NCBI RefSeq assembly: GCF_004664715.2
Contig: NC_051063.1
Coordinates: 68,523,018 to 68,587,017, forward strand
Source of the DNA: Peromyscus leucopus
Taxonomy: Eukaryota > Chordata > Mammalia > Rodentia > Cricetidae
DNA length: 64,000 bases
Direction of reading: 5' to 3'
Shown one piece after another: positions 23,850 through 35,095 of the stretch. Numbering within the stretch: position 1 is the first letter of the stretch; every line of letters starts with the position of its first letter. Both the position numbers and the translations under genes were made by a program. The notes under the pieces were generated by a model. The model was not told the DNA's origin, ran no database searches, and worked only from the letters and a program-made list of their open reading frames with translations.

Positions 23850-24690
23850 TTTCTCTTTGAACCTTCTAAAATGGCCTTGTTGAAATGCAGTTGATGTATA
23901 AGTAAGCTTCTTAACATGCTATTTAATAATGGCACATATGTACACATCTGTGAAACCATCACCACCCTCAAGGCAGCAAATAAAATAAATATATAAAATA
24001 AAGCATCCATCCTTTGAGTAGTTTCCACAAATTGCTTTGCCCTCCTGTGTCCTAACCTCCCCCTTCCCAGCAACAACCAACCCACCCTCCAGCATTATGC
24101 ATTTTCTAAAATTTCATGCAGTAGACCTTCTTCAGAAGTCTGTTTTTAGTCGACATAATTATTGTATTTCCTCCATGTTGTTGTATCTACCAGGAATCTC
24201 CTTTTTGTAACTGAGCAGTATTTCATGGTATGGGTATATCACAGCTGCCTTATCTGTTCCCCTGGTAACAGACATGTTGGTGATTTGCAGACTTTGGCAG
24301 TCACATATAAATGGTCTGTGTGTTCAGTAAGTTGTGTATTCTCACAAATTTTCAACTAGTGTTTGCAACGTATGATGGGTCTATTGGAACACAATCCCAT
24401 TGTTAGTGTAGGCACAGCTGTATTCTTGGTACAGGTTGTTTTCTTTGTAGGGTGTGGGTCTTTCCAACTCCTTTCTCTGTCTCACTTTTCATTTTGTTTT
24501 GTGATAAATTTGTTCTTAATATTGGTTAAACTTAATTCATCAATTCACCAGTTATCTTTGTTGTGAAATGTGTATCTAGAATCTTTTCCTAACCCAAAGT
24601 TACAAAGAATGCTCTCCCCCAGGAATCTTCTGGAACTCTTACAGCTTTCAGTTTGACATTAGGGTCCTTGATCCACCAAGTGTTCTAAGA
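23850..24690 (-). mobile_element. Ancient L1 3' end (3' UTR and ORF2 tail), antisense
   Basis: The plus strand reads as reversed old-L1 3' sequence: TGAAATGCAGTTGATGTAT, ACACATCTGTGAAACCATC, CAGCAACAACCAACCCACC, GCATTTTCTAAAATTTCATG, TCCATGTTGTTGTATCTACC, a TGAGCAGTATTTCATGGTAT block, and further right AATTCATCAATTCACCAG, TCTTTTCCTAACCCAAAG and TTAGGGTCCTTGATCCACC, which match the antisense of the ORF2 C-terminal region. It is heavily diverged with no intact reading frame. Confidence 0.72.
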
Positions 24691-26935
24691 AACAAAGATC
24701 AAGTCTCATAACTGATGATGGCAGTTTGTGTCCTGTGGTTGTCTTGACCTGTCTAGACTGAACTGAACAGTCATGAATTCTACCATTTTAACACTAATTA
24801 CATTAAAATTTACTCTATTAGAATTAAAGAATTTCACGTATGACTGCTGTGTTGACCCCATGTGCACCCCATGTTCTCCCCTCCCCGGCACCCCCTCTGA
24901 CCTCTTCTCTCTCAACTTTACCACCTATTCTTTAATTATTATTGTTCCAATATCAAGAACCAGATGAGGCCTTGTTCATCTTCTCCACTGCATTCCTGCT
25001 TCTGGTCTCCATTTCTGCCTTGATTCCCCATTGTGTGCTGGTGTCTTAAGAATTTGTTTACTAGCTTAGATGGATAAGGTACAGGCTCCCCTGGTCTCTA
25101 ATGGACCGTTAAAGCTATGGATTCCCCCTCTAATTGTGGCTTTAGATGCATCCCACATGTCCTGGTTGCAGATTATTATTGTCACTTAGCTTGAACCATT
25201 TTCTCATTTCCACTGTGACACTGTGCTTTGACACATTATCGACTTGTAAGTGTGTTGCTGATGTACCAGCCTTGAGAGGTTTCCCCTTCTCAGAGTGTTT
25301 TCAACATGAATCTAATCAGCCAGAATTAACGGAGATTTACCTTATTACTACATATCATAAATTTCAAGTGTTTCTTCTTCACTTGAAGGAAATAAGTGTT
25401 ATTTAGGTGTTTGGAAAACTAATGCATACATACAATGCACACTGTATGGCCAGAGAGAGATAAAGATGTCCATATATAGATATATAGGAGTTGTAGATTT
25501 TGATTTATGTCAATTAGATCAAATTTTTAAATCTCCTTATTCAAATTCTGAAAGTTAAGGTTTATTTTATCTGTTTATCTAGTTACTGACTGGAGAGAGG
25601 GAGGAGGAAGGGGGCAAGGGAGAAGGATGGATAAATGTGCAGTAATCCTTCCACATTTTATAGATGTAATTGTTTCCTTTGTGTCCTACATCTTGGACCT
25701 GTTGTCTAATACATAGGATTTTTTACAATTTTCTATGTTCCTAGTATGTGAACCCTCTGTTTCTTCATACTCACTTTACCTGTGACAACACCCTGCCATC
25801 TCCTCTCTCGGACACCTTCATAACTACACCAGTTTCCTTTACATGGTAGTTCGTGGGATCTTTTGGCATTCCCTGCTCAGCTTTCTGTGTGTTTGCACAT
25901 AATCCTGTTTCCTGTGAACAGTTAGCAATGGTCTATGTGTCACTCAGTCTGGTGAGAGGGGTTGTGTTAACCCCACTGCCGCCTCCCACTCACCCAGTCT
26001 GTCGTCTGTCCCTACTCATTCCTGGGCTCATGTTCCTTCCCTCCTTTTCTCCCTTCCCTTCCGATTCTTCTCTTTATTTTCTCATTCTGGCATTGGGCCA
26101 GTCAGTTCCACACCTCGCTGTTCTTTTCCAGCACTGTCTATACACTCTCCTACAGCTGGACTGTGACAACCGCTTTCACGAAGGGAAGACCTTAACATTT
26201 GACGTCCTCGCCCCTTCTTTTCTGAAGCGGAGCTGCAGTAGTGATTTTCTAAACAGTATGGGCAGGGTACTCTAGCAAATGCTCATACAAGAAACAGTCC
26301 ACATAATTCTAAGATGAAACAGAGTGGAATTACAGTCTCTCATAGGTCTCATCTGTAGCGTAGTGCTGTGCATATTATTACTAGGTTTTATGCCTGTGCC
26401 CATCTTGGCTTCCTGTGCTAGCTTCCTTTTTCCTGCATCTCTAAGCTGTTTAGTGGGACCATTCTTGTTATTCTGGAGGAGCATCACATAGCATGTCCTT
26501 TAGTGAAAGCCTGTTAACTCCATCCAGCTCTCTGAAACGCAGCTCTTTCACCTTCGGTATAAATTGCTGCTTACATGTTTACACTGGGTCCCAGATATCT
26601 CTCACACCATCGTGATGCTATTCTAAAAATGGAGGAGGGGCTTCCTGCATCAGCCTGATGATTTTTTTGGAGAACTGCCTTCCAGTTCCCCAGTTTTGTC
26701 TCTAGCTCTGTGGAGTCTGCTGTTGAATCACCCACTGAGCGCTGATTGCTTTCTGGGATGCTTCCTGTTGGGGCTCCAAGCCAGAACCTTGGATTTTCTT
26801 TGCCACTATTTTTCTAACAGCAGACAGACCTCTTCGAAGGCCATAGACGAAATCAATGCATCCCTGTCGTGTCGTTCTATCATGGTTTGCTTACCAGCTC
26901 TAGCTTCGCTGAGGGCAGAGACATGCCTGATGTAA
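24691..26935 (-). mobile_element. Discontinuous ancient L1 ORF2 remnants, antisense
   Basis: Scattered blocks continue the antisense L1 order: ATTCCCCCTCTAATTGTGGC and TTTAGATGCATCCCACATG (25120-25160), TGTCAATTAGATCAAATTTT with TTTATCTGTTTATCTAGTTA (25505-25585), and CAGTTCCCCAGTTTTGTCTC with GAGTCTGCTGTTGAATCACC (26685-26735). Between them are unassigned stretches and a pyrimidine-rich segment (25970-26100) that gives a meaningless 140-codon frame. Boundaries are uncertain; some of this may be unique DNA. Confidence 0.5.
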
Positions 26936-27689
26936 TAGCTCAGTGGTACCTTTCAGCAGCTGTCCTTGTGGATGATTCAAGTCCCACCCAGCATCTTTGG
27001 CAGCTGTTATAAAATAGAAAAAGCAGATAAAATGGTCAAGGAACTGCTCTGTGTTGTACATAACATTTAGAGCAGTTACAGTGAACCTGCTAACTGTCCT
27101 CACAGGTGACAAAGGATTTCAAATAAGAAATGTCCTCCAAACCTGCCACATAGGAGAGAGGCCCCGGGGTAGTACAGTGACAAGAATGAAGTCACGAGCA
27201 CATCTGTAGAATGCTGTGCTTAGAGCTTCACAGGGTGGGTGTGAATGATTTAAAAGCCCTCTTTGGTAGAAGGCAGAGGACCCACATCTCCTAAGAAGAC
27301 TACCTCACAGTAAGTTAACAGACCGGATGGCCTATGTAGTCCCTGTCTCAGAAAACAGAGTGTCTACTGTCTAGTGGAATAAACTACAGAAAGGCTGACA
27401 GGAAACCAAAGGAGTTTTTTAGAGAATTGTGCTAGCAGAAGCCCAGCCAACCTGGACCAAAAGGGATGAGAGAGCTTGGATGAAAACCATTGGGGCTGCT
27501 AAGCTTCAGAAGTTCATAAGCCGACTTGAAGACTACCCAGAACAACCCAGCCATTTTACAAAGGAAACCAGAAACCAGACCTCAGCACTGCATGGAAGCA
27601 GGAGTTATTCTCAGGGAACATGACAGTTCCCTAACCAAAGAATTTGCAAGGAATGTCCTACCTAGAGTTTGAGTTATCTTAAGTTTGGA
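26936..27689. other. Unique DNA
   Basis: No repeat or gene recognised. Frames are below 71 codons. Confidence 0.4.
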
Positions 27690-28190
27690 TCTTGTCAAGG
27701 CTTTTGCTGGGTCCTCTCTCCTCCAAGGTGGAACATTCCCCTCATCCCTCACCCCCTACCCCTACTGCCAAGATGGGGAAGGGGCTCATAAAGCTCAGGA
27801 AACAGGAAACTTTAAGGGCTTATGAAGCTCAAAGGTTACAAGATCACATGGCCCCTCCCCAAGGTTACATAAGCAGTAATAATCACTAGGGAAAGGAGAT
27901 GCTTCAAGGGAGCTGCCTACAAGTTGAGCAAAGAGCTATAGTGATGCAGCTTTCTTAGTGGTCACCCATGTTGAGGTGGGCTTTTCAGTGATATGGCTGC
28001 CTTTGAGTCACCCAGGCTCACCCATACTCCTGTAAATCACCTTTCACCCATACCCCTATAAGTAACCCTATTAGCTCATCAAGCTCAACTTGAGTGGCAC
28101 TGTTTCTTCGCTTGGTACCTATGTAGGATGTATAGACATTTGTTTCTATCTACCCAGTAAAAATCACACAACAGCTTCCTGTCATACTCC
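27690..28190 (+). mobile_element. Possible rodent ERV LTR
   Basis: Contains blocks I associate with a rodent LTR: AAGATGGGGAAGGGGCTCAT, GTTACAAGATCACATGGCCC, TGGCTGCCTTTGAGTCACCC, CCTGTAAATCACC, CCCTATAAGTAACCCTATTA, GCTCATCAAGCTCAACTTGA, and TCGCTTGGTACC then GGATGTATAGACATTTG. No terminal TG/CA pair or duplication could be fixed, so ends are approximate and the family unnamed. Confidence 0.45.
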
Positions 28191-29043
28191 TTTTGCATGG
28201 CTCTTCTGTGGTAGGCCCCTTGCTTGCCTTTTCCCTTCATGAGGCTGTAGGCAATCTGCCGCCATGAACTCTTCGCATGCATTTCAATTCATAACAGTCA
28301 ACGCATGCAGCATCTCTGCCACACCTAGATCTAATTTAAATGACAAGGCCCTAAACTTCAAGCCAGCTATGATGTGGGGAGACTTTAGTAGTTGAGGGAA
28401 AGGTGAGGGTAACAAAAATATAAATGACTTGTATACAGTGGGAGAACAGATTGATTGTACACACCTGTGCAGGGCTTTTCTCTTACACTAGCTCAACATT
28501 TTCCAGTGTCATCCACATGAAGAGGACACTTGAAAAGGAGCCTGCCTGATTTCCCTTGAACCATGGGTAAGTCAATAACCTCTGTTGGGTACATCTTTGT
28601 GTTCCTCCCAGCTTACTGACTTGGCTCACCCAAATATAACCACCAGGCAAATTTGCTTGTTAATCTAGGAACCTAGGACTCTTCCATCAAGTCTTATTTA
28701 TCCCCCTTTCAAAACATCCATCCAACCTAATCTGCCAGCTCTCTTTCTCTGGGGGACTCTGACCAATGTACAAATTAAGCTCCAACCACTGTGTTTTATA
28801 TGCCTTTCTGGGGTATACAGAACTTTGTTCATGTCTCCCCAGGAAAAAGACACATGATAAGAAAGAACCTAGCTATAGCATAGTTCTTTCTTTGTTGGGT
28901 AAGGGTGTCTTAAGAGTTCTAGTTTTGAAGGTAGCTAGTTTTGATGGAGACTGAGGAGTTAGAGATTGGTGTGGAATAAGGACTCCTGAACTCTGCATGT
29001 CTAGGAGAACATGAAGAGGCTCTGGGAATGAAAGACATACATG
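28191..29043. other. Unique DNA
   Basis: No recognisable repeat, gene or simple sequence. Confidence 0.4.
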
Positions 29044-29519
29044 GCTATTCTTGGTTGTTAACTTGGCTACATCTGGAATTAACTAAAACCCAAATGGGCT
29101 GGTTATACCTATGAGGGATTCTTCATTTGAAATGAAAAGGCTCACTTCTAATGTGGATCTTTGAGGTGGGAAGATCTACATTTAATCCGGGCCACACCTT
29201 CTGCTGACAGCCTATATGAAGGATATGGAAGAAGAAAGCTTGTTCTCTCTTTGCCTTCTTTCTCTCATTCTCTTTGGCAATTCCATTTCCTCACCAGCAT
29301 TAGAGTCTATTTCTTCAGAATTCCAGCATATACTGAAGATCAGCTCTGACATCGAGCCTTGTTGACCGAACAACTACTAGATTCTTGGAACTTACATTGG
29401 TAGTCAGCCATTGTTGGACTAGCTGGACCACAGCCGTAAGCCGTTCTAATAAAACTCTTTCTATACATATAGAGATTCATCCTACAAGTGCTACTCCTAT
29501 AGAGGACTCAGACTAATAC
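29044..29519 (+). mobile_element. Near full-length rodent LTR
   Basis: Reads as one continuous known rodent LTR pattern: TTGGTTGTTAACTTGGCTAC, ATCTGGAATTAACTAAAACC, TACCTATGAGGGATTCTTC, GAGGTGGGAAGATCTACATT, CCGGGCCACACCTTCTGCTG, CAGCCTATATGAAGGATATG, ACTGAAGATCAGCTCTGACA, GCCATTGTTGGACTAGCTGG, ACCACAGCCGTAAGCCGTTC, TAATAAAACTC (polyadenylation-type signal), ending AGAGGACTCAGACTAATACC. It has MaLR/ERVL-like architecture; I do not fix the family. Confidence 0.75.
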
Positions 29520-30269
29520 CTTTGTCTTTTTAGGACTCAAGTCTATTGATACTGGGGAGGCTGGAGTTGCATTTGCCATTCAGACTCATCTTGGTCAGAC
29601 ACAGGACTGTACTACATAGGACTGTGAGAAATCAACCTTTGCAGTTCATTTGCTGTGTAAGGTGAAGTTTAAACTTCATCAGGGCTTCAAACAAACAGGA
29701 AGAACTAGGTCCCTTTTTCTCTTGGCGGACAGCTGGAGCTAGCTTATCTCAGAACTATGAGATGGAGAGTCACAGCTTGTTCATTAGACATGGCTCTATG
29801 TTCTAAACAAACAAGGTGAAAAATCTGAAAAGAGAGCAGATCCTGGCCTATGAGAGAAGAGACAAGGATGAGTTGAGATTAAAATCTATAAAAACTACAG
29901 TCTTCCACCAAAGAAGCGTAGTAGCCATCTTTGCTTTTCCTACACATTCTGCAGAAGAGAATACTAACAACTGCTTCCATCTTCCCTGGTCTCTGCAGCT
30001 TGGCATTAGTTGATTTCCAACACGACCACACTCAGAACTGCCTTCAGTTAAACCTGAGGATAATTACATTTAGCCAAGGACACCCACTTTCTGGCTAAGT
30101 TCCAAGAACTGAGAGAAACTGCTGCCATCACTGGAGTTGTGGAGCCTAGCACAGGTGTGCGTCCCACTGTAATTGGCTCTTTTGAAATTGGTGATCGCTT
30201 CTCTTTGTAAGCTGGAGTGCCACTGACAGGTAAGGCTGAGAGAACCCCACTGCATACATCAGCAACACA
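29520..30269. other. Unique DNA
   Basis: No repeat or gene recognised. Confidence 0.4.
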
Positions 30270-30650
30270 GGGGACCTTCGTGGTTTAGACAGGCATTGTT
30301 AATTGTCAACTTCTCTGAAACCCCCAACATCCTGGGAGGGACTCATTACGAAGACTCCTCTGGAATAGAGATGAGGTCAGGCTTTCTATCTCCTACAAAT
30401 CATTTGTCGGCGAGTGTGTTATCAAAATATGAGCCAGCCCCTTCAAATATATTTTAAACACCGTTAATGTATTTCCACATGTCACCGGCTGACAGCTCTG
30501 CCATCCTCTCTCCTGCCACCAGGGAAATTTACATGCATTTGAATTCAGTGGGCCAGGCTCAGCCGCCCCACACTGACAGCCCGTTTAACTGGGTGATAAG
30601 TTAATCTGTGTGCCGTTTGATGGATTTCTGTCTTTTACCCAAAACAAAGT
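30270..30650. promoter_or_regulatory. Candidate regulatory island
   Basis: Repeat-free DNA with HNF1/TALE-like GTTAATTGTCAAC (30298-30310), GACTCATTACGAAG, CAAATCATTTGTCGGCGAG, CAAATATATTTTAAACACCG, CACCGGCTGACAGCTCTG (TALE TGACAG), an octamer-like TTACATGCATTTGAAT (30529-30543), and GTGATAAGTTAATCTGTG. Several CpGs survive. It resembles conserved developmental enhancers; function is inferred. Confidence 0.4.
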
Positions 30651-31258
30651 TTACAAAAACGACTCAAGGAGGCTTTCTAGTTTCTGTAGAATTTGGGGCA
30701 CTTTGAGAGGTTGGACTACATGGGCCCCCCTGGGCCACACACTGATGGCTTCCTATCTCATGTACTTTGACCTGCCTTACAAGCCCCTGCTCTTTCCTTC
30801 CAGAGACCTCAAGCATCTATCCAAGGGAATGAAAAACTGATAGGCAATATGTCAAGACCCAACTAGACTTCAAGAGTGAGATCATCTACCTAGGTACTGT
30901 ATGGCAATAAAACGCCTATGACCAAATGCCCTGTTGGTTTTTCATTATTCCATTAGATTCCTAGGCTCGCAGGGTGGGTGAGCCAGGGAGCAAGCCCTCA
31001 TCCAGCATGGACCTCAGTTGACCTGGATAAGGACTCCAGCAGTACTGGAATAGAAAGGAGCTGCAGAGAAGCATCTCTCTGAGATGGGGCACTCCATGTG
31101 GGTGTTTTTGAATGCAGGAGGCCATAATCCCAAAGGAGAGAGCAAGGGAAAGTGATGAGTCAGAGACAGGAGCACTCCTACAAATGAGACCAAGAAGGGG
31201 AGATAGGAACAAAATTGGCTTTGGGTAGGACCCGGGTTGTTCAGTGGACCCAAAGACA
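30651..31258. other. Unique DNA
   Basis: No repeat recognised. Confidence 0.4.
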
Positions 31259-31710
31259 CTATGGTCGTTTGAATGTATTTAGCCCCCATAAGCTCATAGG
31301 GAGTGGCACTATTAGGAGGAAGTGTGGTCTCATTGGAGGATGCTGGATGACACATGCCTTTAATCCATACCTTGAGGCTGGAGGGCACACCTTTAATCTG
31401 GGCCACGCCTTCTGTTGGAAGTATGTCGCTGTGGATGGGTCCGAGGGGATGGGGGACTTTGAGGTCTTTTTCTCAAGCTTCACTCAGTGTGACACTCAGT
31501 CAACTTCCTGTTGCCTGCAAGATGTAGGATACTCGGCTATTTCTCCAGCATCATGCCTGTCTGCATGCCACCATGCTCTCACCACTATGCTCCCCGCCAT
31601 GATGGACTGAACCTCTGAACTGTAAGCACCACCACAATTAAATGCTTCCTTTATAAGAGTTGCCGTGGTCATGGAGTCTCTTCATAGCAATGAAAACCTA
31701 ACGACGACAG
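31259..31710 (+). mobile_element. MaLR (MTD-like) LTR, sense
   Basis: Sense MaLR LTR: TATGGTCGTTTGAATGTATT, AGCCCCCATAAGCTCATAGG, GAGTGGCACTATTAGGAGG, AAGTGTGGTCTCATTGGAGG, an extra 70-bp segment with two CACACCTTTAATC-like units (about 31345-31410), TTCCTGTTGCCTGCAAGATG, CATGATGGACTGAACCTCTG, AACTGTAAGCACCACCACAA, TTAAATGCTTCC, TTATAAGAGTTGCCGTGGTC, ATGGAGTCTCTTCATAGCAA. The extra segment may be a small internal duplication or SINE piece. Confidence 0.82.
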
Positions 31711-32354
31711 ATACAGATGGTGGTAAGTGGAGATGGCAGTGGGGGAGGTAGGCTCTCTTGTGATTGTGTCTGCTCAGGGGAGTGTGGCACAGAGTCCATG
31801 CTGAGTAGATAGTAGTGTGGGGGTGGGGTGAGTGAGAAAGCTCTGAAAAGATAGAGAAAATTAACTGGAGTGATTCTCTGGAAGAGTGGGGATGGGCAGA
31901 CACATTGACCTCTGTGACTGTCTTCTTTGAATGGCATTCCTAACTTCAGGTTGAGACCAGTCAGCATGATTGGTCAGCCATGTCTAGACCCTCAACTGCA
32001 GCTGCAGGGAGATCTGGGCTGGGCCAGATTTGCTAGCTAGGAGGAACAGAAGCAGGAGGCCAGAGGTTTAGTGATGCTCAAGGGTTACCTGCAGAGCATG
32101 CATCAGATGACGTACCCAGGAAGATGTCTCCCTGAGGGAGGAGGGTGCAAAGTCTGACCCCATTTTCCTTCAGCTATTGGGGGGAGGGGGCATGGAACTC
32201 CCTTTCAGCCCTTCCCCAGGCCAACCTCCTCCCAAATAGCACACTTGCCTCTGTTCCACACCCTGGTCAAATTCTAAACCCATCTGTTTCCTCTGATCTG
32301 GTATCATAGGTCTTGCATAGCCACACTGTCCTTGGTCCCCTGTACCTAGAATGA
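31711..32354. other. Unique DNA
   Basis: No repeat or gene recognised. Confidence 0.4.
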
Positions 32355-32690
32355 GGATCTCTGACCTATTGGTTAAATTATTATGGCCACTCCACGTAGT
32401 TAAAAGGAGATTTATTCAATGGCATAACTTACAAATGAAGGAATAGGTAGGTTGAGGGTTCTGGGAAAGATGCAACAGTAGTCCAGTGATGTTCTCTGGA
32501 GAATTCTCCTCCGTCAGGGGCCCCCAGCAGCAAGAGAGCACATCCAGATCTCGGGTCTTCAGGCCCTCCCTTGGCCCCGCCTTGTGGGTGTGATAGTTAC
32601 CAAAACCTCAATGGGGCTTGGAACTTCCAGAACAAAGCTAGAATGGCTACTCACTACACTGACCTGCTCAACTTCTAATGCACCTTCATC
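32355..32690 (-). mobile_element. Possible antisense rodent LTR
   Basis: Blocks resembling an antisense rodent LTR: TATTATGGCCACTCCACGTA, GTTAAAAGGAGATTTATTCA, GAGAATTCTCCTCCGTC, and AGCAAGAGAGCACATCCAG. The TTTATTCA element corresponds to a polyadenylation region on the minus strand. Assignment is weak and ends are not defined. Confidence 0.4.
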
Positions 32691-33254
32691 TGGAAGCATT
32701 TCTTCACATCTTCAGCCACCATGACCCCATCTTTCCAGACTCTTTACAGCCTGCACTGCCTAGGAAGACATAAAGCCCAAATCCATATTGGGAATCAGCC
32801 TATTGCTCTGAGTGTGCAGTCTCCCAGAAAACTCCCATAGGAGAGTGGTCAGATATGGACTCTGATAAAGCTATGCTTATTCTTGAAGCCCTATGCTGAC
32901 AGAGTATTGTCTGGAGCTCCTGAACACTCAGGATGAAATCCCGAAAGACCCACTAGAGGAGGAAGATACTGCCCAGCACCCATTACTTCACCCCACATGA
33001 GGCAGAGTTGGACAAAGCTAGGCTCAGTTCAGCTCTTTTCCACAGCATCACCCTCTCTCAGAGGTAGATGTTTTGGTTTTGAGGGGTAATCATGAGGGCA
33101 GCGCCTGTAGGGGTTCAGAGCACCTCCACACTTCTGACTACTAACCAGTTCCCAAGCTAGAAGCATCCAGGCCTCTCTCCTGTGTGCTGCCTGTAGGAAT
33201 TTTCCACTGTTGTTTCTAAATCATGAAATACCTAGTGGATTTAGCATTTTCTTT
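32691..33254. other. Unique DNA
   Basis: No repeat recognised. Confidence 0.4.
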
Positions 33255-33407
33255 GAGCCACCAACCAGCTCCCAAATGAAGACATGGAGACTTGTTACTA
33301 ATTATGAATGCTTGGATTTAGCTTAGGCTCATCCTACTTTTTTCTAACTTAATATAACCTGTTTCTACTCATCTATATTTTTCTTTTGGACTTTGAACTT
33401 TTTTTTC
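33255..33407 (-). mobile_element. ERV LTR, first part (interrupted by L1)
   Basis: Antisense LTR blocks: CCACCAACCAGCTCCCAAAT, GAAGACATGGAGACTTGTTA, CTAATTATGAATGCTTGG, TAGCTTAGGCTCATCCTAC, TTTCTAACTTAATATAACCT, GTTTCTACTCATCTATATT. The sequence then stops at an L1 poly-T and resumes after 34183. Confidence 0.68.
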
Positions 33408-34183
33408 ATTTTTTTTTATTAAGAATTTTTTTTCATTTTACACACCAATCAGAGATCCCCCTCTTCCCTCCTCCCACCCCCCAGCCTTCACCCCCCAACT
33501 GACTCCCCATTCCTCCCTACAAGAAGGCAAGGCCTTTTAGAGGGAGGCGCATCCAGTAGAGATAAGGCAAGCCCTTCCCTCTGCCTCAAGGCTGCACGAG
33601 GTGTCCCATCCTAGGTAGTGGGTTCCAAAAAGGGATGGATTCTGATTCTACCCCCACCCCCCCTCACCCCCCCAGCAGATCAAGCTACACAATTGTCTTG
33701 CTATGCAGAGGGCCTAGTCCAGTCCCATGCAGGCTCCACAGCCACTGATCCAACTTTCATGAGTTCCCACTAGTTTGGTTTGGTCATCTCTGCAGGTTTC
33801 CCCATCGTGATCCTGCTGCACTTGCTCATAGAATCCCTCTTCTCTCTCTTTGACTGGACTCCTGGAGCTCTGCCTGGTGTTTGGCTGTGGATCTCTGCAT
33901 CTGCTTCCATCTATCACTGGAGAAAAGCTATATGATGACAGGGTATTCACTGATCTGATCACTGGGGTAAGGCAGTTCAGTTCAGGCCCTCTCTCCACTG
34001 TTTCTAGTAGTCTAAGCTGGGGTCATCCTTGGGGATTCCTGGCAACTTCCCTAGCCCTGGTTTTCTCGCTATCCCCATGATGTCTCCCTCCATCATGGTA
34101 TTTTTCTCATTGCTTTCCCACTCCATCCCTGTTCCAGCTCAACCATCCCATTCCCTTATGTTCTCATCCCCCATGTCCTACTC
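33408..34183 (-). mobile_element. 5'-truncated rodent L1 inserted in the LTR, antisense
   Basis: The left edge is a poly-T (L1 poly-A on the minus strand) followed by CATTTTACACACCAATCAGA, a C-rich CCTCCCACCCCCCAG tract (L1 3' UTR polypurine on the minus strand), CCCATTCCTCCCTACAAG, AAGGCCTTTTAGAGGGAGG, CTTCCCTCTGCCTCAAGG, CAGGCTCCACAGCCACTGAT, CCAACTTTCATGAGTTCCC, and TCATGGTATTTTTCTCATTG. About 780 bp of 3' sequence; no ORF2 frame survives. The right boundary is approximate. Confidence 0.75.
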
Positions 34184-34535
34184 TCCATCTTTCATTCTGT
34201 ATGTCCTACTTTCCTGCTTCCTCTGTGTCTGGCTGACTGGCTTCTGGCATCTCCTTTTCCTTCTCTTCCAAGCCTAAATTCCTCCTCCTACTTAGTCTCC
34301 CTACCCAGAAGTTCCATCTATACCTCCTCTCTCACTATTGGTCATCAGTTTTTTATTAGACCAATCAGATGCCTTAAGCAGGCAAGGTAGAACAGCAACA
34401 CATCTTTACATAATTAAACAAATGCAACACATCTTTATATAGTTAAATAATTATCCTGCAACATAAACAAATGTGATACATCTCTGCATAGTTAAACAAA
34501 TACAACACATCTTTGCATAGTTAAAAAAAATATTC
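34184..34535 (-). mobile_element. ERV LTR, second part
   Basis: Continues the antisense LTR: GTCTGGCTGACTGGCTTCTG, CTACTTAGTCTCCCTACCC, AGAAGTTCCATCTATACC, ACTATTGGTCATCAGTTTTT, TATTAGACCAATCAGATGCC, TTAAGCAGGCAAGGTAGAAC, then degenerate tandem AACACATCTTTACATA/ATTAAACAAATGCAACAC units, ending TATTCTGCAACA. The terminal ~30-40 bp unit is repeated about four times (34395-34525). Confidence 0.68.
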
Positions 34536-34682
34536 TGCAACAACCCAGGGATACTTTTTGCACAGAATCTGAACAATTCAAGTTCAGTGTCTGTATTATC
34601 CTTCCTTGAGCTGGTTATCAAGGCTGCCATCCGGAAAGGGGCAGGCTTGTCATCCAGACTGTTGTAATGTAAATGAGTGGTG

Positions 34683-34875
34683 TCTTAATTACTTTTCTAT
34701 TGCAATGAAGAGAAACTATGACTGAGGTGGCTTATAAAAAAAGGGGGGGTTATTAGAAGATTGCTTACAATTTCAGAGGGTTAGAGTTCATGACCATCAT
34801 GGTGGGGAGGATGGCAGCAGGCAGTCACTAATGGCCCTGGGGCAGTAGCTGATAGCTCACATCTCATCCATAAGC

Positions 34876-34934
<59 letters not shown>

Positions 34935-35095
34935 AGAATGGTGTGGGGGATTTTTGAAACCTTAAAGACCACCCCCAGAGACAAAACCCCTTCAACAAAC
35001 CACACCTCCTAATCCTTCCCAAACAATTCTACCAACAGGAAACCAAGTATTCACATCTATGAGCCTATAAGGACCATATCATTCATCCTACCACA
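34683..35095 (-). mobile_element. MaLR (MT-type) LTR with internal (GA)n
   Basis: Antisense MaLR: GTCTTAATTACTTTTCTATT, GCAATGAAGAGAAACTATGA, GAGTTCATGACCATCATGG, GGCAGTAGCTGATAGCTCAC, a (GA)27 expansion (34878-34931), CCCCTTCAACAAACCACACC, CACATCTATGAGCCTATAAG. The GA tract sits in the same region as the purine tract of the copy at 1252-1690. Confidence 0.75.
34878..34931. repeat. (GA)n microsatellite inside MaLR
   Basis: About 27 uninterrupted GA units. Confidence 0.97.

Noticed and set aside
25853..26275. 140-codon plus-strand frame
   Set aside because: Pyrimidine-rich low-complexity region within eroded antisense L1 sequence.
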